In this document: piece after piece, positions 16,604 through 28,000 of the stretch
How the letters are laid out: each line of letters starts with the position of its first letter
Numbering within the stretch: position 1 is the stretch's first letter
Assembly: GCF_021442385.1 (NCBI RefSeq)
Contig: NZ_MUZA01000004.1
Location: forward strand, 111,902-175,901
DNA length: 64,000 nt
Origin: Micromonospora sp. MH99
GTDB taxonomy: Bacteria > Actinomycetota > Actinomycetes > Mycobacteriales > Micromonosporaceae
Reading direction: 5' to 3'
Notes under the pieces: model-generated
The model's database searches: none
What the model was told of the DNA's origin: nothing
Seen by the model: only the letters and a program-made list of their open reading frames with translations
Program-made: the position numbers and the translations under genes

Positions 16604-17740
16604 TCACCTGGTTCGCTCGATGACGCCGGCGGTGCCGAAGCCGTTGGGCGAGGCGGCCCCGCTACCCCAGAAGGACGAGGTGCCCGGGACGTTGGCCAGG
16701 GCGTCGAGGCTCGGGTCGTTGCCGCCGACCTTCGGCCCGTACGCGACACTCCACCGGCCGCCGGTGTAGCGCAGCAACAGCGTGCCTGGGTACTCGATGT
16801 ACGGCGGGATCGGATTCGTGCCGCTGATCCACACATTGCCGTTCGCGTCACCGGCGACGGCGTACGCCCAGCCGGCGGGTGCAGGTCCGGCCACCCGCTG
16901 CCACGTCCTGCCGTCCCAGTGCAGGATGACCGGCTTGGGAGCGGAGTCGTAGTCCTGGGTGCCGACCGCCCAGGCGTCGGCCGACGAACGAGCCCACACA
17001 CCGGTCAGCTGGGTGCTGGGAACCGATGGCAACGCCGCCACCCGCCACACGCCACCGACCCGCTGCACGATCGTCGGCTCCGGGTAGGGGGCGTCGGCGA
17101 CGTACCTGTCACCGGCGGCGAAGATGCTGCCGTCCCGGGTGCTCGAGACCACTCGCAGGACACCGTTGTACTGCTCCGTCCCCGGTACCGCCACCCGGTT
17201 GAACTGACCTGTGTCGCCTTCGACGACGAGAGGCCGGGAGCCGTCGTGGCCGACCAGCACCGCCCGTCCCCCGCCGGTGGCCGCCACGTCCAGCAACGCC
17301 GAGGGCCCTGTCGAGGTCCCCAACGGCGCGTGTCCCGTCCAGGTCTGGCCGTTGAAGTGCCCGGCGTACGACTGGCCGCGATCCCCGATGCCCACCGTCC
17401 AGACGTCCCCGGCGCTCGCCGCATCCACCTTGTACAGCACGAACGCCTCGTGCGGCAGTCGCCGCTCCGTCCACGCCTGCCCGTTCCACTGCAACAGCGC
17501 GTAGGGCTCGTCGATCGAGTATCCGGTGTAGGTCGACGCCTGGTAGCCGACCGACCAGGCACTGTCCGGGCCGGTGGCGACCACGTCGGTCAACCGGCTG
17601 TCCGGGATCAGCGGAGGCACCGTCGCCCTCCACGTCGACCCGGTGGCGGCCACGACCGCCGTCGCCGGCAGGATCGATGCGCCTGCTGCCACCGTGGCGA
17701 GCGTCGCCGCCGACAGCCAGCTCCGTGCCAGTGATCCCAT
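16604..17740 (-). CDS. Secreted beta-propeller protein of unknown function
   Basis: 378-aa exported protein. After MGSLARSWLSAATLATVAAG there is a Sec-type signal peptide ending near AVVAA. The mature part repeats a blade motif of the form (D/S)-x-W-(A/S/T)-x-G: SAWSVG, DVWTVG, DAWAVG, NVWISG, each followed by a strand such as HWDGRTWQRV or LQWNGQAWTE. This resembles WD40/Kelch-like extracellular propellers. No catalytic motif is evident. ATG 17740 is preferred because GGAAGAGGG lies upstream and the signal peptide starts there. It is monocistronic; the hairpin at 16487-16527 would end the transcript. Confidence 0.75.
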   Translation of the reverse strand: MGSLARSWLSAATLATVAAGASILPATAVVAATGSTWRATVPPLIPDSRLTDVVATGPDSAWSVGYQASTYTGYSIDEPYALLQWNGQAWTERRLPHEAFVLYKVDAASAGDVWTVGIGDRGQSYAGHFNGQTWTGHAPLGTSTGPSALLDVAATGGGRAVLVGHDGSRPLVVEGDTGQFNRVAVPGTEQYNGVLRVVSSTRDGSIFAAGDRYVADAPYPEPTIVQRVGGVWRVAALPSVPSTQLTGVWARSSADAWAVGTQDYDSAPKPVILHWDGRTWQRVAGPAPAGWAYAVAGDANGNVWISGTNPIPPYIEYPGTLLLRYTGGRWSVAYGPKVGGNDPSLDALANVPGTSSFWGSGAASPNGFGTAGVIERTR

Positions 17741-17933
17741 AACGGCCCTCTTCCTCGATTGGTAGCTGGCCTTCAGCGTCGCGCTCGTCAATGGCTCACG
17801 CGCGCCCGATTCGCCTTCCGTAACGAAGGCGTAAGAACGTCGATGCGTGCACCGCTGCGCCCTGACCAGCCAATCCCGTCGTCTTGGCGACGATGGCGTG
17901 GTGCTGGTGACCGGTACGCCCCTGGACCGCGGT

Positions 17934-18854
17934 TCACCAGGTCAGCGGTTCCGGCTTCCCGCCCTCCAGGTTGAGATACGCCGAAAGCTCGGCGCCACGC
18001 TGAGGCTCGGTGGCCGAGTCGGCGGGCGGCTGCAGCCCGAGACCGCTGTAGAGCAGGCGCCGGTGCGCGGTCACCGTGGCTTCGACACCGTCCAGGTATT
18101 CGAACGTGGCGGACCTCAGCCGGCCGGACGTGGTGCGCACAGCGATCACCCAGGCCGCGACGAGGAGCACTGTGCACACGATGCGGGGCGTCGCCTGGAG
18201 ACGACCGGTCCAGATCAGGGGCAGCCAGACGATTGCGGCACAACTCAGTGCCCACTGCTGGACCAGACCCAGCACCGTCGCGCTGCTGGCCGCCAGCCGC
18301 TTGTACGTCTCGTCCGGGAGCACCTCGAGCAGCACCGGCCAGCAGACGGCCAGATCCAGGCCGTACGCGTCGAGAACGCGCCGCAGCGCCGCGGCCCGGG
18401 CGTTGCCGATCCGGGTCGGCGCCAGGGCGTCGTGGTCGTCCGGACCGGCCACCGGCGGAAACCGCTGCCGCTCCGGATCGTCGCGCTCGGCGGTGGCCCG
18501 ACCCACGGCGCGCTGACGGCGAGCCATCTGCGCCCGGCGTCGCCTCGCGAGCCAGGCGCGGCCGACGGCGTGATCCGGCCACTCGCCGCCGATCAGCGCG
18601 AGCACCCGCCCGGCGGCCGCGCTCAGCAGCGAGGCGGTTCCGATGACCAGCACCGCGGCCAGCACAATCAGCACCACGTCACCGGCCGATCCGTTGGCGT
18701 GCGCCCAGCACGCGAGATCGTGCCGGCGGGCGCACGTGTCGGCGCGCAGCAGATCGGACCGGCCGAGCAGCAACAGACCAGCCCCGAGCAGCCAGAACAG
18801 CAGCGCCGAGCCGAGCAGGTAGGACTTCCACCGCGCGGCGAGCGTGTTCGTCAT
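17934..18854 (-). CDS. Multispanning membrane protein of the CHAT locus
   Basis: 306-aa membrane protein of unknown family. Hydrophobic segments are visible at YLLGSALLFWLLGAGLLLL (near residue 12), VVLIVLAAVLVIGTASLL (near 58), then a long Arg/Ala-rich cytosolic stretch (RRRRAQMARRQRAVGRATAE), and two more at SCAAIVWLPLIWTG and IVCTVLLVAAWVIAV, followed by an about 60-residue tail. A Cys pair lies in the first external loop (CARRHDLAC). ATG 18854 is chosen over an upstream in-frame start. It follows the zinc-cluster gene by 23 bp on the minus strand and is divergent from the CHAT protease operon, so it may be the membrane arm of that system (inference). Confidence 0.75.
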   Translation of the reverse strand: MTNTLAARWKSYLLGSALLFWLLGAGLLLLGRSDLLRADTCARRHDLACWAHANGSAGDVVLIVLAAVLVIGTASLLSAAAGRVLALIGGEWPDHAVGRAWLARRRRAQMARRQRAVGRATAERDDPERQRFPPVAGPDDHDALAPTRIGNARAAALRRVLDAYGLDLAVCWPVLLEVLPDETYKRLAASSATVLGLVQQWALSCAAIVWLPLIWTGRLQATPRIVCTVLLVAAWVIAVRTTSGRLRSATFEYLDGVEATVTAHRRLLYSGLGLQPPADSATEPQRGAELSAYLNLEGGKPEPLTW

Positions 18855-18877
18855 CGAACCGACGAGTGGGCCCACGG

Positions 18878-19306
18878 TCAGTCGGCCAGCATGAGCTGCG
18901 TGCGGGAGTGCCACGGGTTCGGGCAGTGGTCCTGCTGGGCCGGGTGGAACCGGTCACCCCAGGTCTCGTAGCCGCAGGCCGGCACCGGGCAGGTCCAGCG
19001 GCGGGACGGGCGCCGGCGATCGGCCGTGGGGGCGATGATCTCACCCCGTGCGCCGGTCGGCGCGGCGTGCCGCCGCCGGTACAGCGCCCGCAGTTCAGGG
19101 TTCTGCCCGAGCAGACTCTGGGCGCGCAGGACGAACGCTTCCGGATCGGCGCCGTGATCGGCGAGCAGTGCGGTCAGTTGATTGCGCGCCGAGGACGGCA
19201 GGGTGTCGAACTCAGGGTCTTCGGCGAGCTCCGCCAGCCGGTGACGCCACAGCTCCACCTCAGAATGGGCGGCGTGGATCGGGTCGGACGCCCGCTCATC
19301 CGTCAT
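18878..19306 (-). CDS. Small protein with C-terminal Cys/His cluster, CHAT locus
   Basis: 142-codon gene. The N-terminal about 95 residues are helical and charged (HSEVELWRHRLAELAEDPEF, SSARNQLTALLADHG). The C-terminus has CPVPACGYETWGDRFHP followed by HCPNPWH, a compact Cys/His cluster that should bind zinc. Function unknown. Start is ATG 19306. The divergent CHAT gene begins only 40 bp away, so both directions share one promoter region. With the downstream membrane gene it forms a two-gene unit. Confidence 0.75.
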   Translation of the reverse strand: MTDERASDPIHAAHSEVELWRHRLAELAEDPEFDTLPSSARNQLTALLADHGADPEAFVLRAQSLLGQNPELRALYRRRHAAPTGARGEIIAPTADRRRPSRRWTCPVPACGYETWGDRFHPAQQDHCPNPWHSRTQLMLAD

Positions 19307-19346
19307 GCCGACACTCTCGCATTGTTGCGCCACATCGGACTGTCAG

Positions 19347-22043
19347 ATGACCGACGGCCAAATGGATACCGACCATTCGTCGGTTGACCATTTTTCGGCC
19401 ACCCCGAAACCATGGTGGCATGGATCAGACCTTCTCCCCGCCGCCCTCGTCCGTCGGACACCGGCGCCGCCCGTGACCGCCGGTTGCGTCGACGTTCACC
19501 TGACGCTCCAGCCGGGTCCTCCGGGCACCATCGCGGTGACCATCGCGGTGCCCGACAACGGTCTGATTCCGCCGTGGAAAGACGACTATCTCCTGGCGGA
19601 CACGCCGGCGGTCCTCGAGGAGTACGTGTCCGATGTGGTCACGTTCGCCGAGAGCGACCAACCGCAGGACCTCACCAGACCCGGGGATCTGTACGAGAAT
19701 CTCTTGTTCGCCGGCGCAGTCCGCACGAAGTTCGCCGAGATGCGCCGAACTCTCGCCGGTCGCGCCCGGATCCGTGTTCTGCTCACCGGCGCCGCGGAGA
19801 TCGTCGACCGCAAGTGGGAGGCAGCGCCGATCCCGCGCGTCCTCGGTGGCTTCACCGTCCTGGGGCAGGAGCCGGACGTGTCCCTGGTGCGGGTCGTGGA
19901 CGGCCCGACCTCGCGACCGCGTGCCGTGCCGAGCAGGCGGGTCGTGGTGGCCACCGCCACCGACCTGTCCGGCCATCACCTGCTGCCCGACGGTGAGTCG
20001 GTGTCCCTCCGCACGGCATCCGGTCGTGCGCCGCGGGACGCCGCGTTGATCCGGGACGCGCTGCAACCGGCTCGCTTCGAGGTGGTGACGCTCGACGGCG
20101 TGACCAAGCAGCGGCTCCGCAGCGCGCTGATCGACCGGAGCTATGCGGTCGTCTTCTGCGGCCACCACGTCGCGGCGCCGGCGCCCGGGCTGCTGGTGCA
20201 CGCCGACGACGAGGACGCTCCCGCGACTGCCGAACTGCTGAAGCACAACTGGGTGGCGGCCAACGTCACCGACGCGAAGCCGGCCCTGGCCGTGCTGGTC
20301 GCCTGCGGCAGCGGTGAGCCGGTCGGCCCGTACGGCTCACTCGCCCGGCGGCTGGCCGAGGGTGGGGTCCCGCTCGTGGTGGGCATCTACGGCACGGTCA
20401 GCCACTACGACGCCGAGCAGTTCGTCGCCACGTTCTTCGAACAGCTGGTGCTGGGAACCCCGGCCGACCTGGCCGTGGCCGGAGCCCGTTCGGGGTTCAG
20501 CCGGCACGACGCGCTTCCCGTCCTGTACACGCACGGCCTTGCCTTCCTGGACCAACGGGCGCCCGCGCCGGAACTGCCGACGCCGGACACGTACCAGACC
20601 TGGGCGCTGACCCGGTCCTGGTCACCGGGCACCTCCGCCCTGCCCGTCGACGACGCTCGGCGGGTCGGCCTCGACCTGATCTGCACCCTGGACCGCGGGC
20701 CGGCAACAGTCGTGCTGGCGGACGCGAAACGTCGCAGCCGCGCTCTTGGTGACGCGCTCACCGCGGCCGAGGAGACATTCCAGCACGAGGCCACCCGTCG
20801 GCGGCGTACGTTCGCGCGCCGTCGCTGGTACGAGTACGAGGCGGCCAACAACATCCCGGACACCGCGGAAACCTGGCTCCAGCTTGCCGGAAACCCGCCG
20901 GCGCTCCGCGCTGTCCTGGAGAGCCGCCCCGACGGCGCGACTCTCGGCCTCGTCGTGACCGCCGAGACGCCCGCGACCCAGTGGGAATACGGCGGTGAAT
21001 GGGCGAAGCGGATCGCGATGTTCGCCGCGTTCCGCGACGCCGAGCTGCCCGGGGCGGCGCTGGTGCTGCGGATCGTCTCCCCGGAGCCGCTCGACGCGGT
21101 GCTGGCCGCCCAGGATGTCGCCGCCCGCCTCGACGGGCAGCGCGTCGAGTTGCTGTGCCACGTGCTTCCGTGGACCACCAGCCGGGTGCAGCGTGCCAGA
21201 TCCGTGCTGCTGCCCGGTGACGGCCCGGCCGGTTTCGGCGCCGCGGTCGCCGAGGTCCGGCAGCGGTACGGCCTCGACGCCCCGACGCCGCCGGTCGCCG
21301 GGGGCAGCCGGCCCACACCGATCGCCGCCGCCGTGCAGGCCCTGGTCGCCGCGGTGAACGCGGACTCGCCGGGACTCGCCGCCGAGGTCGGTCTGCTGCT
21401 GGACGTGCGCGACTGGTTGCGCGACTGCTACGAGCCGCTGCTCGCCGCGTACGCCCGGGACCGCGCCGGGCCCGGCCGGTACGCCGCGCTGATCGCCGCC
21501 GCCGCGACGGACGACCACCTGGATCACTGGCTCGACGAAGCCATCAAGGCCGGTCGTCCGCCCCTGCCCGACGAGGCGCCCGCCCAAGTCATGCGCACCG
21601 AGGTGGTCGACGCCCTGCTCTGGGCGCTGCACCGACGCCGGCCCACCGACACGGCGACCCGGGACCTGATCGAGGGCTGGCTTGAACTGCGGGACGGCGA
21701 ATCGGTCCAGCGGCTGATGGGCACCCCGCGGGCGGAATTCGGGAACGGCCGCTGGGCCGAGGAGGATCCCGCGGTCGTCCGCCGCTGGGCCCGTGCGGTG
21801 CGGCTGGGCCCGGAGCACCTGGCCCGCGCGTTCCCGGACCGGCCCGGTTACTGGGCGGCGCTGTCGCAGATGCCGCTCAAACCCGAACTGGTCGAGCGGG
21901 TGCTCACGCTCGACCCGCCCTTCCCGCTGGTGGTCGGTCTCTCGAACACCACGGGCTCCACCGGGGCCGACGTCACGGACGCCGACCTCGTCGCCGTGCT
22001 CCGGCACGCCTACCTGCCGCCGAACCGACCCGAGAGAGCGTGA
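19347..22043 (+). CDS. CHAT domain (caspase-like) protease
   Basis: 898-aa protein. Residues about 60-400 form a CHAT domain: an N-terminal region with GDLYENLLFAGAVRTKFAEM and PDVSLVRVVDG, then the catalytic His in VVFCGHHVAAPAPG (His273/274) and the catalytic Cys in LVACGSGEPVG (Cys320), followed by GVPLVVGIYGTVSHYDAEQF. Both dyad residues are present, so it should be an active cysteine peptidase of clan CD. The C-terminal about 500 residues are of unknown fold. It is coupled to the giant gene by GTGA at 22040-22043. The start is uncertain: ATG 19305, 19347 and 19362 are in frame; 19305 would overlap the divergent start. A role in regulated proteolysis or cell death is inferred from known CHAT systems. 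Confidence 0.85.
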   Translation: MTDGQMDTDHSSVDHFSATPKPWWHGSDLLPAALVRRTPAPPVTAGCVDVHLTLQPGPPGTIAVTIAVPDNGLIPPWKDDYLLADTPAVLEEYVSDVVTFAESDQPQDLTRPGDLYENLLFAGAVRTKFAEMRRTLAGRARIRVLLTGAAEIVDRKWEAAPIPRVLGGFTVLGQEPDVSLVRVVDGPTSRPRAVPSRRVVVATATDLSGHHLLPDGESVSLRTASGRAPRDAALIRDALQPARFEVVTLDGVTKQRLRSALIDRSYAVVFCGHHVAAPAPGLLVHADDEDAPATAELLKHNWVAANVTDAKPALAVLVACGSGEPVGPYGSLARRLAEGGVPLVVGIYGTVSHYDAEQFVATFFEQLVLGTPADLAVAGARSGFSRHDALPVLYTHGLAFLDQRAPAPELPTPDTYQTWALTRSWSPGTSALPVDDARRVGLDLICTLDRGPATVVLADAKRRSRALGDALTAAEETFQHEATRRRRTFARRRWYEYEAANNIPDTAETWLQLAGNPPALRAVLESRPDGATLGLVVTAETPATQWEYGGEWAKRIAMFAAFRDAELPGAALVLRIVSPEPLDAVLAAQDVAARLDGQRVELLCHVLPWTTSRVQRARSVLLPGDGPAGFGAAVAEVRQRYGLDAPTPPVAGGSRPTPIAAAVQALVAAVNADSPGLAAEVGLLLDVRDWLRDCYEPLLAAYARDRAGPGRYAALIAAAATDDHLDHWLDEAIKAGRPPLPDEAPAQVMRTEVVDALLWALHRRRPTDTATRDLIEGWLELRDGESVQRLMGTPRAEFGNGRWAEEDPAVVRRWARAVRLGPEHLARAFPDRPGYWAALSQMPLKPELVERVLTLDPPFPLVVGLSNTTGSTGADVTDADLVAVLRHAYLPPNRPERA

Positions 22044-25000
22044 CCATGCTGCTCGCTGACTGGCACTTCTGCTGTTCCATCCGCCTCCAGCCGAGCGACA
22101 CCCGGGCGTACCTGTCGCTGTTGGAGGTGCTGCGAACACCGCACGCACGGTCGACAATGGTGCAACTGGCGGCCGGCCGGATCGCCACGATCGAGCGGCT
22201 GCAGCAGGTCTACGCGATTCCGGCGCTCGTGGACGCGGCGCGGCGCTGCACGGACGCCGCGACGGCCGAGCACCTCACCGCCGCCCTGACGGCCACGATC
22301 GGCCCGGAGGCGCCGCCGGCGCTGGTGCACCTGCTCCGCCGGCTCGGCGCGGCCACCGAGCAGGAGATCGTCGAGGCGCTGTCCGCCGTACCTGTCGCGT
22401 CACCGGCCACCGGGCCGGCCCAGGGCACCCGCCTCCACCTCGACCTGCCGGGCCGAGCGACCGACGTCGCGGTACTCGCGCTCCTGCGCAGTGCCGCCGA
22501 GGCCGCGCCCCGGGCGGTCGCGGCTCACCTGGAGCAGCAGCCGGACTACGTCGAGGCGGTACTCGACGGCGAGCTGGGCCGGCTGCCGCAGCTGATCGCG
22601 ATGGAGGCCGCGGGCGCCTCCGGGACGGACGGCGCCAAGCTGGTCGCCCGGCTGCTCGGCACGTCCGGCAACAGCGGCCTGGCGCAGCCCGACGTGCTCG
22701 AGACCATGGCCCGGCTGCTGTTCGCCGCGCGGCCGGCGGACGGTCGCGACACCGCCACGGTCGTGGCGGACATCGAGCGGGAGGCCGTCGGCTTCCGGCG
22801 CCTCGACGCCCTGCACAGGCGCGTCGGCGGGCCGCCACGGGCCGACGCGTTCGCCTGGCTGCGTGGCGAGCCGGAACCCCTGCTCGGCAGGCTGCTCTGG
22901 CAGACGGTTCTGTGGCAGGTCGCGGCGGAAGTGGATCCGGCGTCGCTGGCGACCCGGCTGAGCCGATGGTGGAACGCCCCGCCGTTCGCCGGCCCCAAAC
23001 GCGGCAAGGGCCCGGCCCGGGTGTGGCTGCCGTGTGACTCGTCGGAGCTGAAGAGGTTCCAGGCGGCGATCGGGGATCTGCTCCGACTCCGGATGCCGCC
23101 CGGCGCCGAGGCCGGTGAGATCGAGGTCAGGTCGGGCGACCACGACCGGATGCCGGTGCCGACGGCGAGCCTGCTGTTCTCACCCTGGCTGCACCGCCGC
23201 GACGCCGTCTTCAACCCGATGGCCGTCCGCGACCAGGCCGAGGACGGCAACAGGCGCAAGCACACGGTCGCCGATGGCACGTTCCCGCATCTCGGCGACA
23301 AGTCCGCCCTGGTGCGCCTGTTCGGCGCGATCGCGGTGGCCGGCACCCTGCTGGCCGCCACCGGACCGCAGCCGCCGGCGTACCTGATCGACCTGATGGT
23401 GCACGCGGCGGACGTGCTGGGCGGGTACCGCCTGCGGACCCACCTCGGCAACCGGGAATCGCTGGACGCGGCAGGCGACGACGACGCCTTCCTCAACGGC
23501 CCGATGACCGGCCTCGCCCTGTACACGCAGGACTTCCTGCGCCGCATCGGCAGCGGCGAGGCGACCGCCGGCGCCGACGGCGACGCGCGACCGTCGCTGC
23601 CGCCCGCCCTGGTCGCCGAACGGTTGCGGCAGACCGTCCGGTACGAGCCCGGCGACCGGGGCAAACGGCTGGTCGGAACCCACCCGCAGCAGGCACTCAA
23701 CCTGTTCCAGGAGGCGGCGACGATGGTCGTCACGCACTGGGCCTACGAGGCGTACTCCGGGCAGGTCGACGTCCCCGTCCGGGCGGCGTCGGCGGCCTGG
23801 TACGCCGGCACGGACGGGCCCACGCCCGCCGAACAGATGATCGCGCTCGCCATGACCGAGATGTGGCAGTACAACCCGGCAACCGCGTCACGGCGGCTCC
23901 TCGAACCGGCGACCCTCGCGCTGGAGGCGTTCCCATCGCTCTTCGACGCGGTCAACCGCGCGGAGTGGGACTGGCTGGACTCGTTCGTCGAGGGCCGCAA
24001 GGTCGGCACCCGGCAGGTGCTGCTCGCACCCAACCTGAAGGTCGACGAATGGCAGCGGGTCACCATCCCCGAGCCCGGTCCGCTGGTCACGGTCGACCTC
24101 GCCATGATGACGCTGCGGCTGGAGGCGTTGCTCGCCGACGGCCGGGCCGTGGGCGAGCACGCGGACTGGATCGCCGAGTGGAGCCGGCGCGTGTCCCGGT
24201 TGAACGAGCCCAAGAACCTGCCCCGTGACATCCGCCGTCGGATGCTCGACCTGCTGGACGTGCCGGTCGCCGAGCAGAACGACGCAACGGTACGCCAGGT
24301 CCAGGAGCTGGTGATCGACGCGGTGGCCGAGTTCTCGGTCAACGCGCCGCGCTATCTCGACCTGCTCGTCGCCAAGCTGACCGGGGTGCTGCCGATCGGC
24401 GAGTCGACCACGGCGAAGCTGCGTCAGCGGCTGTTCCGTGCGCTGCTGAACAGCACCGGCGAGCGTGCGGCGACGGCCAGCCCGTGGAGTGGGTACGCCC
24501 AGTCGATCGGCGCCGCGCAGCGCACCCAACTCCTGGAGCGTTTCGTCGCCCGGGTGGGGATGACCGCGGGGCACGCGCTGACGACCTCGCCCGCACAGTG
24601 GCAGTTCCACCGCGGCGGGGCGTTGGTGCCGGCGCCCGCCACCCAGGCGTACGACCCGCGGTTGGTCGCCGCGGTGTTGCGGCACGGCTACGAGTTGGCG
24701 CAGGTGCCGATGAACGTCTCCCTCACCACCTTCGGGTCGTACCGGATTCCGCGGGGCGACGCCGTCGACCTGTTCGCCGCCGACGCGCGCCGTGAGGAGC
24801 GGCTGCCGGCCGGGCGGGCCTGGGTCAGCGGCATCGTGGCGGCGGCCGAGCGGCGGCAGAACGAGCGGCGCGTCCTGGTCAACTGCGGATTGGGTGGCAG
24901 CCCGCCCGGCTTCGCGACAAACCTGTCGCTGGAGATCGGCGACCTGGTCGCCGTGCAGCTCGACAGCGGGACGATCCGGGCGGTGGAACGCCTGCACACA

Positions 25001-28000
25001 CGGCCGCCGGCACCGGACGAGGTCCGTAAGGCCGACTTCACCATCCGGGCCGACGTGGTGAGCCTGGCGGTCGCGGGCCAACACTCCCTGCGAACGGTGT
25101 ACCAGCACCGCCGCGGCATCTCGCTGCCCGCGTTGGTACACGACTACTGGGACCCCGACATCTCCGCGTCGTACCACCGCAGCACCGAGGTCACCGGATC
25201 GACGATGGTGCGGTGGGACGAGGAGCACCAGGTATGGCTGCCCACGGACCGATCTTTCGCCCACTTCCTGAGCGCCGAGCTGACCGCCGCCGCGCCGGCG
25301 ACCACTGTGGTGCTCATCGAGCGGGTGATGACGCACGGCGGCGAGGCGTGGCGGGTCTGCACCAGCCCAGGCGCGGTGTATCTGCTGGCCGCCGCCGTCT
25401 GGACACCGGCCGCCCGCGCTCGCCTGGCCGACTGGCGGCTGGCCCGGCAGCAGCGCGAGGAACTCGACGGCAGCGGCGGCGAGACCGACGACAACGGTCT
25501 GCTGATCCATGTCCGCCTCGGCGGCGCCGCCGACGGTCACCCGCAGCTCGACCTGGCCGACGAGCCGCCGGCCGGGTCGCGGGAGCGGTGGCGCGACCTC
25601 GCGCCGGGGCCGTTCGACGACCGCAACCTGCGCTGGCGGCAGATGTTCGCCACGACCGACGTGCACGTGGCGACCTGGAACGGCACCGAGTGGACTATGT
25701 CGACCGGCATACCGGAGATCGCCGAGAGCGTGGTGATCCGCAGCCCGCTCGACGGCGGCGCGAGCCGGTCGATGGCGTTCGAGCTGTATCCGCACAGCTG
25801 GAACAGCGCCAGTCAGCGCACCGGAGTGGTGCGCGGCCGCACCACTCTGGAGTCGCGCTTGGACGATTTCGCCGATCCGGGTGACCGGTTCGCGTCATTG
25901 CGTTACGTCCAGGAAGGCGACGTCTTCGACATCAAACCGGTCAACGGGCGCGACGTCCAGGCGTCGCTCAAGGGACACACCCTGGACGGGTTGCCCGTCG
26001 AGATCGACTTCGACTCGCTCACCATGGACGCCACCCTGGCCGACGGTCTGGCCGCCGGCCGGACGGTGGTCGTACGGTCGATCCGCACCAGGCCGGCGGA
26101 CCACCGCCAAGACCCGGTCCCGGTCAGCACCGAGGTCCTCGAGAGCACGATGCGCGAGGCGGACCGGGGACGGCTCACCCAGCTCGAGGGCCCTCGTCGC
26201 AACGTGGCGGGGCTCGCCGCACGGGTCCTGTACGGAGCCACGAGGGACGTGTGCGGCGTCTGGCTCGAGGACCACGCCGGCGACGCCTTCTACTGCGAGG
26301 CGCCGATGACCGCCTTCTCGGCGCTGCCCCGGCGGCCCGGCGATCCGGTGTGGGCCGTCCACCATGCGGGTGGGTGGTCGTTCGAGGCGACCCCGCGCAT
26401 GGTGAACGTCCGGGCGCTGTGGTCGACGCGGTTCATCGGATCGGATCAGGTGACCGGCACGGCGCTGTATCTCGGAACAACGCAGCTGCCGCCCGTAGCC
26501 ATCGGCGATCTGATCCAGCGCACCGAGACCGCCGAGGTCCTCATCGCGACGCCGGGCCGGACGACCCGCCGACATCTGGAGGGGCTGTCCGGCCGCCGGC
26601 GCCTGGACGTGCCGCCCGGTGCCGGCCGAGTGGAGTCCACCTGGGAGTTCCCCGACGGCGGCACCCGCCGGAGCCGGGTCCGTCTCCGGCTCGCGGGCAA
26701 CCGGTACCTGTACGGGCAGGCGGACGTCGGAGCCTTCGGCCGCACCGGGGACAGCTGGGCCGACCTGCGGATCACCGCCGAGCCGCACGATCTGGCGGAC
26801 GGTACCAGCATGGTCGACATCCGCCGGACGTTCCTGCCGGGCCGCTGGACGGTGCGGACCGCGCCGGACCGCTCGAACGACGACCACCGCCTCCGCGACC
26901 GGTTCGAGGCCTGGGAGCAGGGCAGCAACCGGCACGTCACCGGCAGGCTGCGCGGCGTACGCGCCGAACTCGACGGGCTGCACGTCCCCCTGCACGCCGC
27001 CGACTCCGCGGTGTCGTGGACCGCCGAGGTGCCGCTGCCTGCGACGGACACGCCGTGGGTGCCCGGCCGGGACGACTACCTCGCCTCGGATGCCCGGTTC
27101 CTGCTGAGCCGGGACCCCTCGACACAGCAGTGGCAGGCGTCGTACCGCGACGCCACGCCGCTGACCGTGGAACAGCTGGCCCGCCGCCTCGGCCACGGAG
27201 GCGGCAGCGCGGGCACCGCTCGTTTCCCGCGCCGGATGTACTTCGCCGGGCTCGACGAGTCGGGCGCCTACCGGTTCGAGTGGGGGTACGGCTGGACCGT
27301 GCTGGCGCCCGCCAACTGCGTCCGGGCCGGATCGCAGTACGCCCCGTCGCTGTTCTACGGCGACCGCGTCGAGGCGGTCTCCTTCGAGCGGGTGACCGGT
27401 GACGACGGCGCCGAGCGTCTGGTCCTCGCGATCGACCCGGCCGATCTGTGGTGGGAGATCGAGCACCAGATCTGGAGCGACGACGCCAAGGCCGTGCAAC
27501 TGGTGACGGCGGTGGTCGACCCGGTGGCCCGCACCGTCGACGTCCGGAGCGCGATGGTGCGCAACGACAGGATGACCAGCGGATCCCAGCTGTCACCGGC
27601 CGCCCGGGAACGCCGGCTGCGCAACGCCCGCTTCGACCGGGCCTCGGTCGAACGGATCATCGCCGCGTTGCCCGCCACCGCGCGCGACAGCACCCAGCCG
27701 TACGAGACCACCCTGCTCGCCGAGGTGGACCGTGGCGCGCAACCCAGCGCCGACCAGCCGTACCTCTCGTTCTCGTTCCTCACCCCCAACGGTGGGCGCG
27801 AGCGAGGGCTGCGGCCCGGGCACCGGGTGCTGATGGAGTCGGGCCGGATCCAGCGCGGCGGCTTCGGCGACTTCCGCAACGACATCTACGTGTCATTCCG
27901 CTTCTCCGACGACGTCCTCGGCGCCGCCGACGAGCCGATCGAGGTACGGGTCTACCGGCGCTACTTCTCCTATCGGGAGGCGACGCTGCGCAACGCGCTG

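Noticed and set aside
15693..16769. Full 358-codon quinone oxidoreductase
   Set aside because: The last about 100 codons pass through a terminator hairpin and the antisense end of another gene and lack family similarity.
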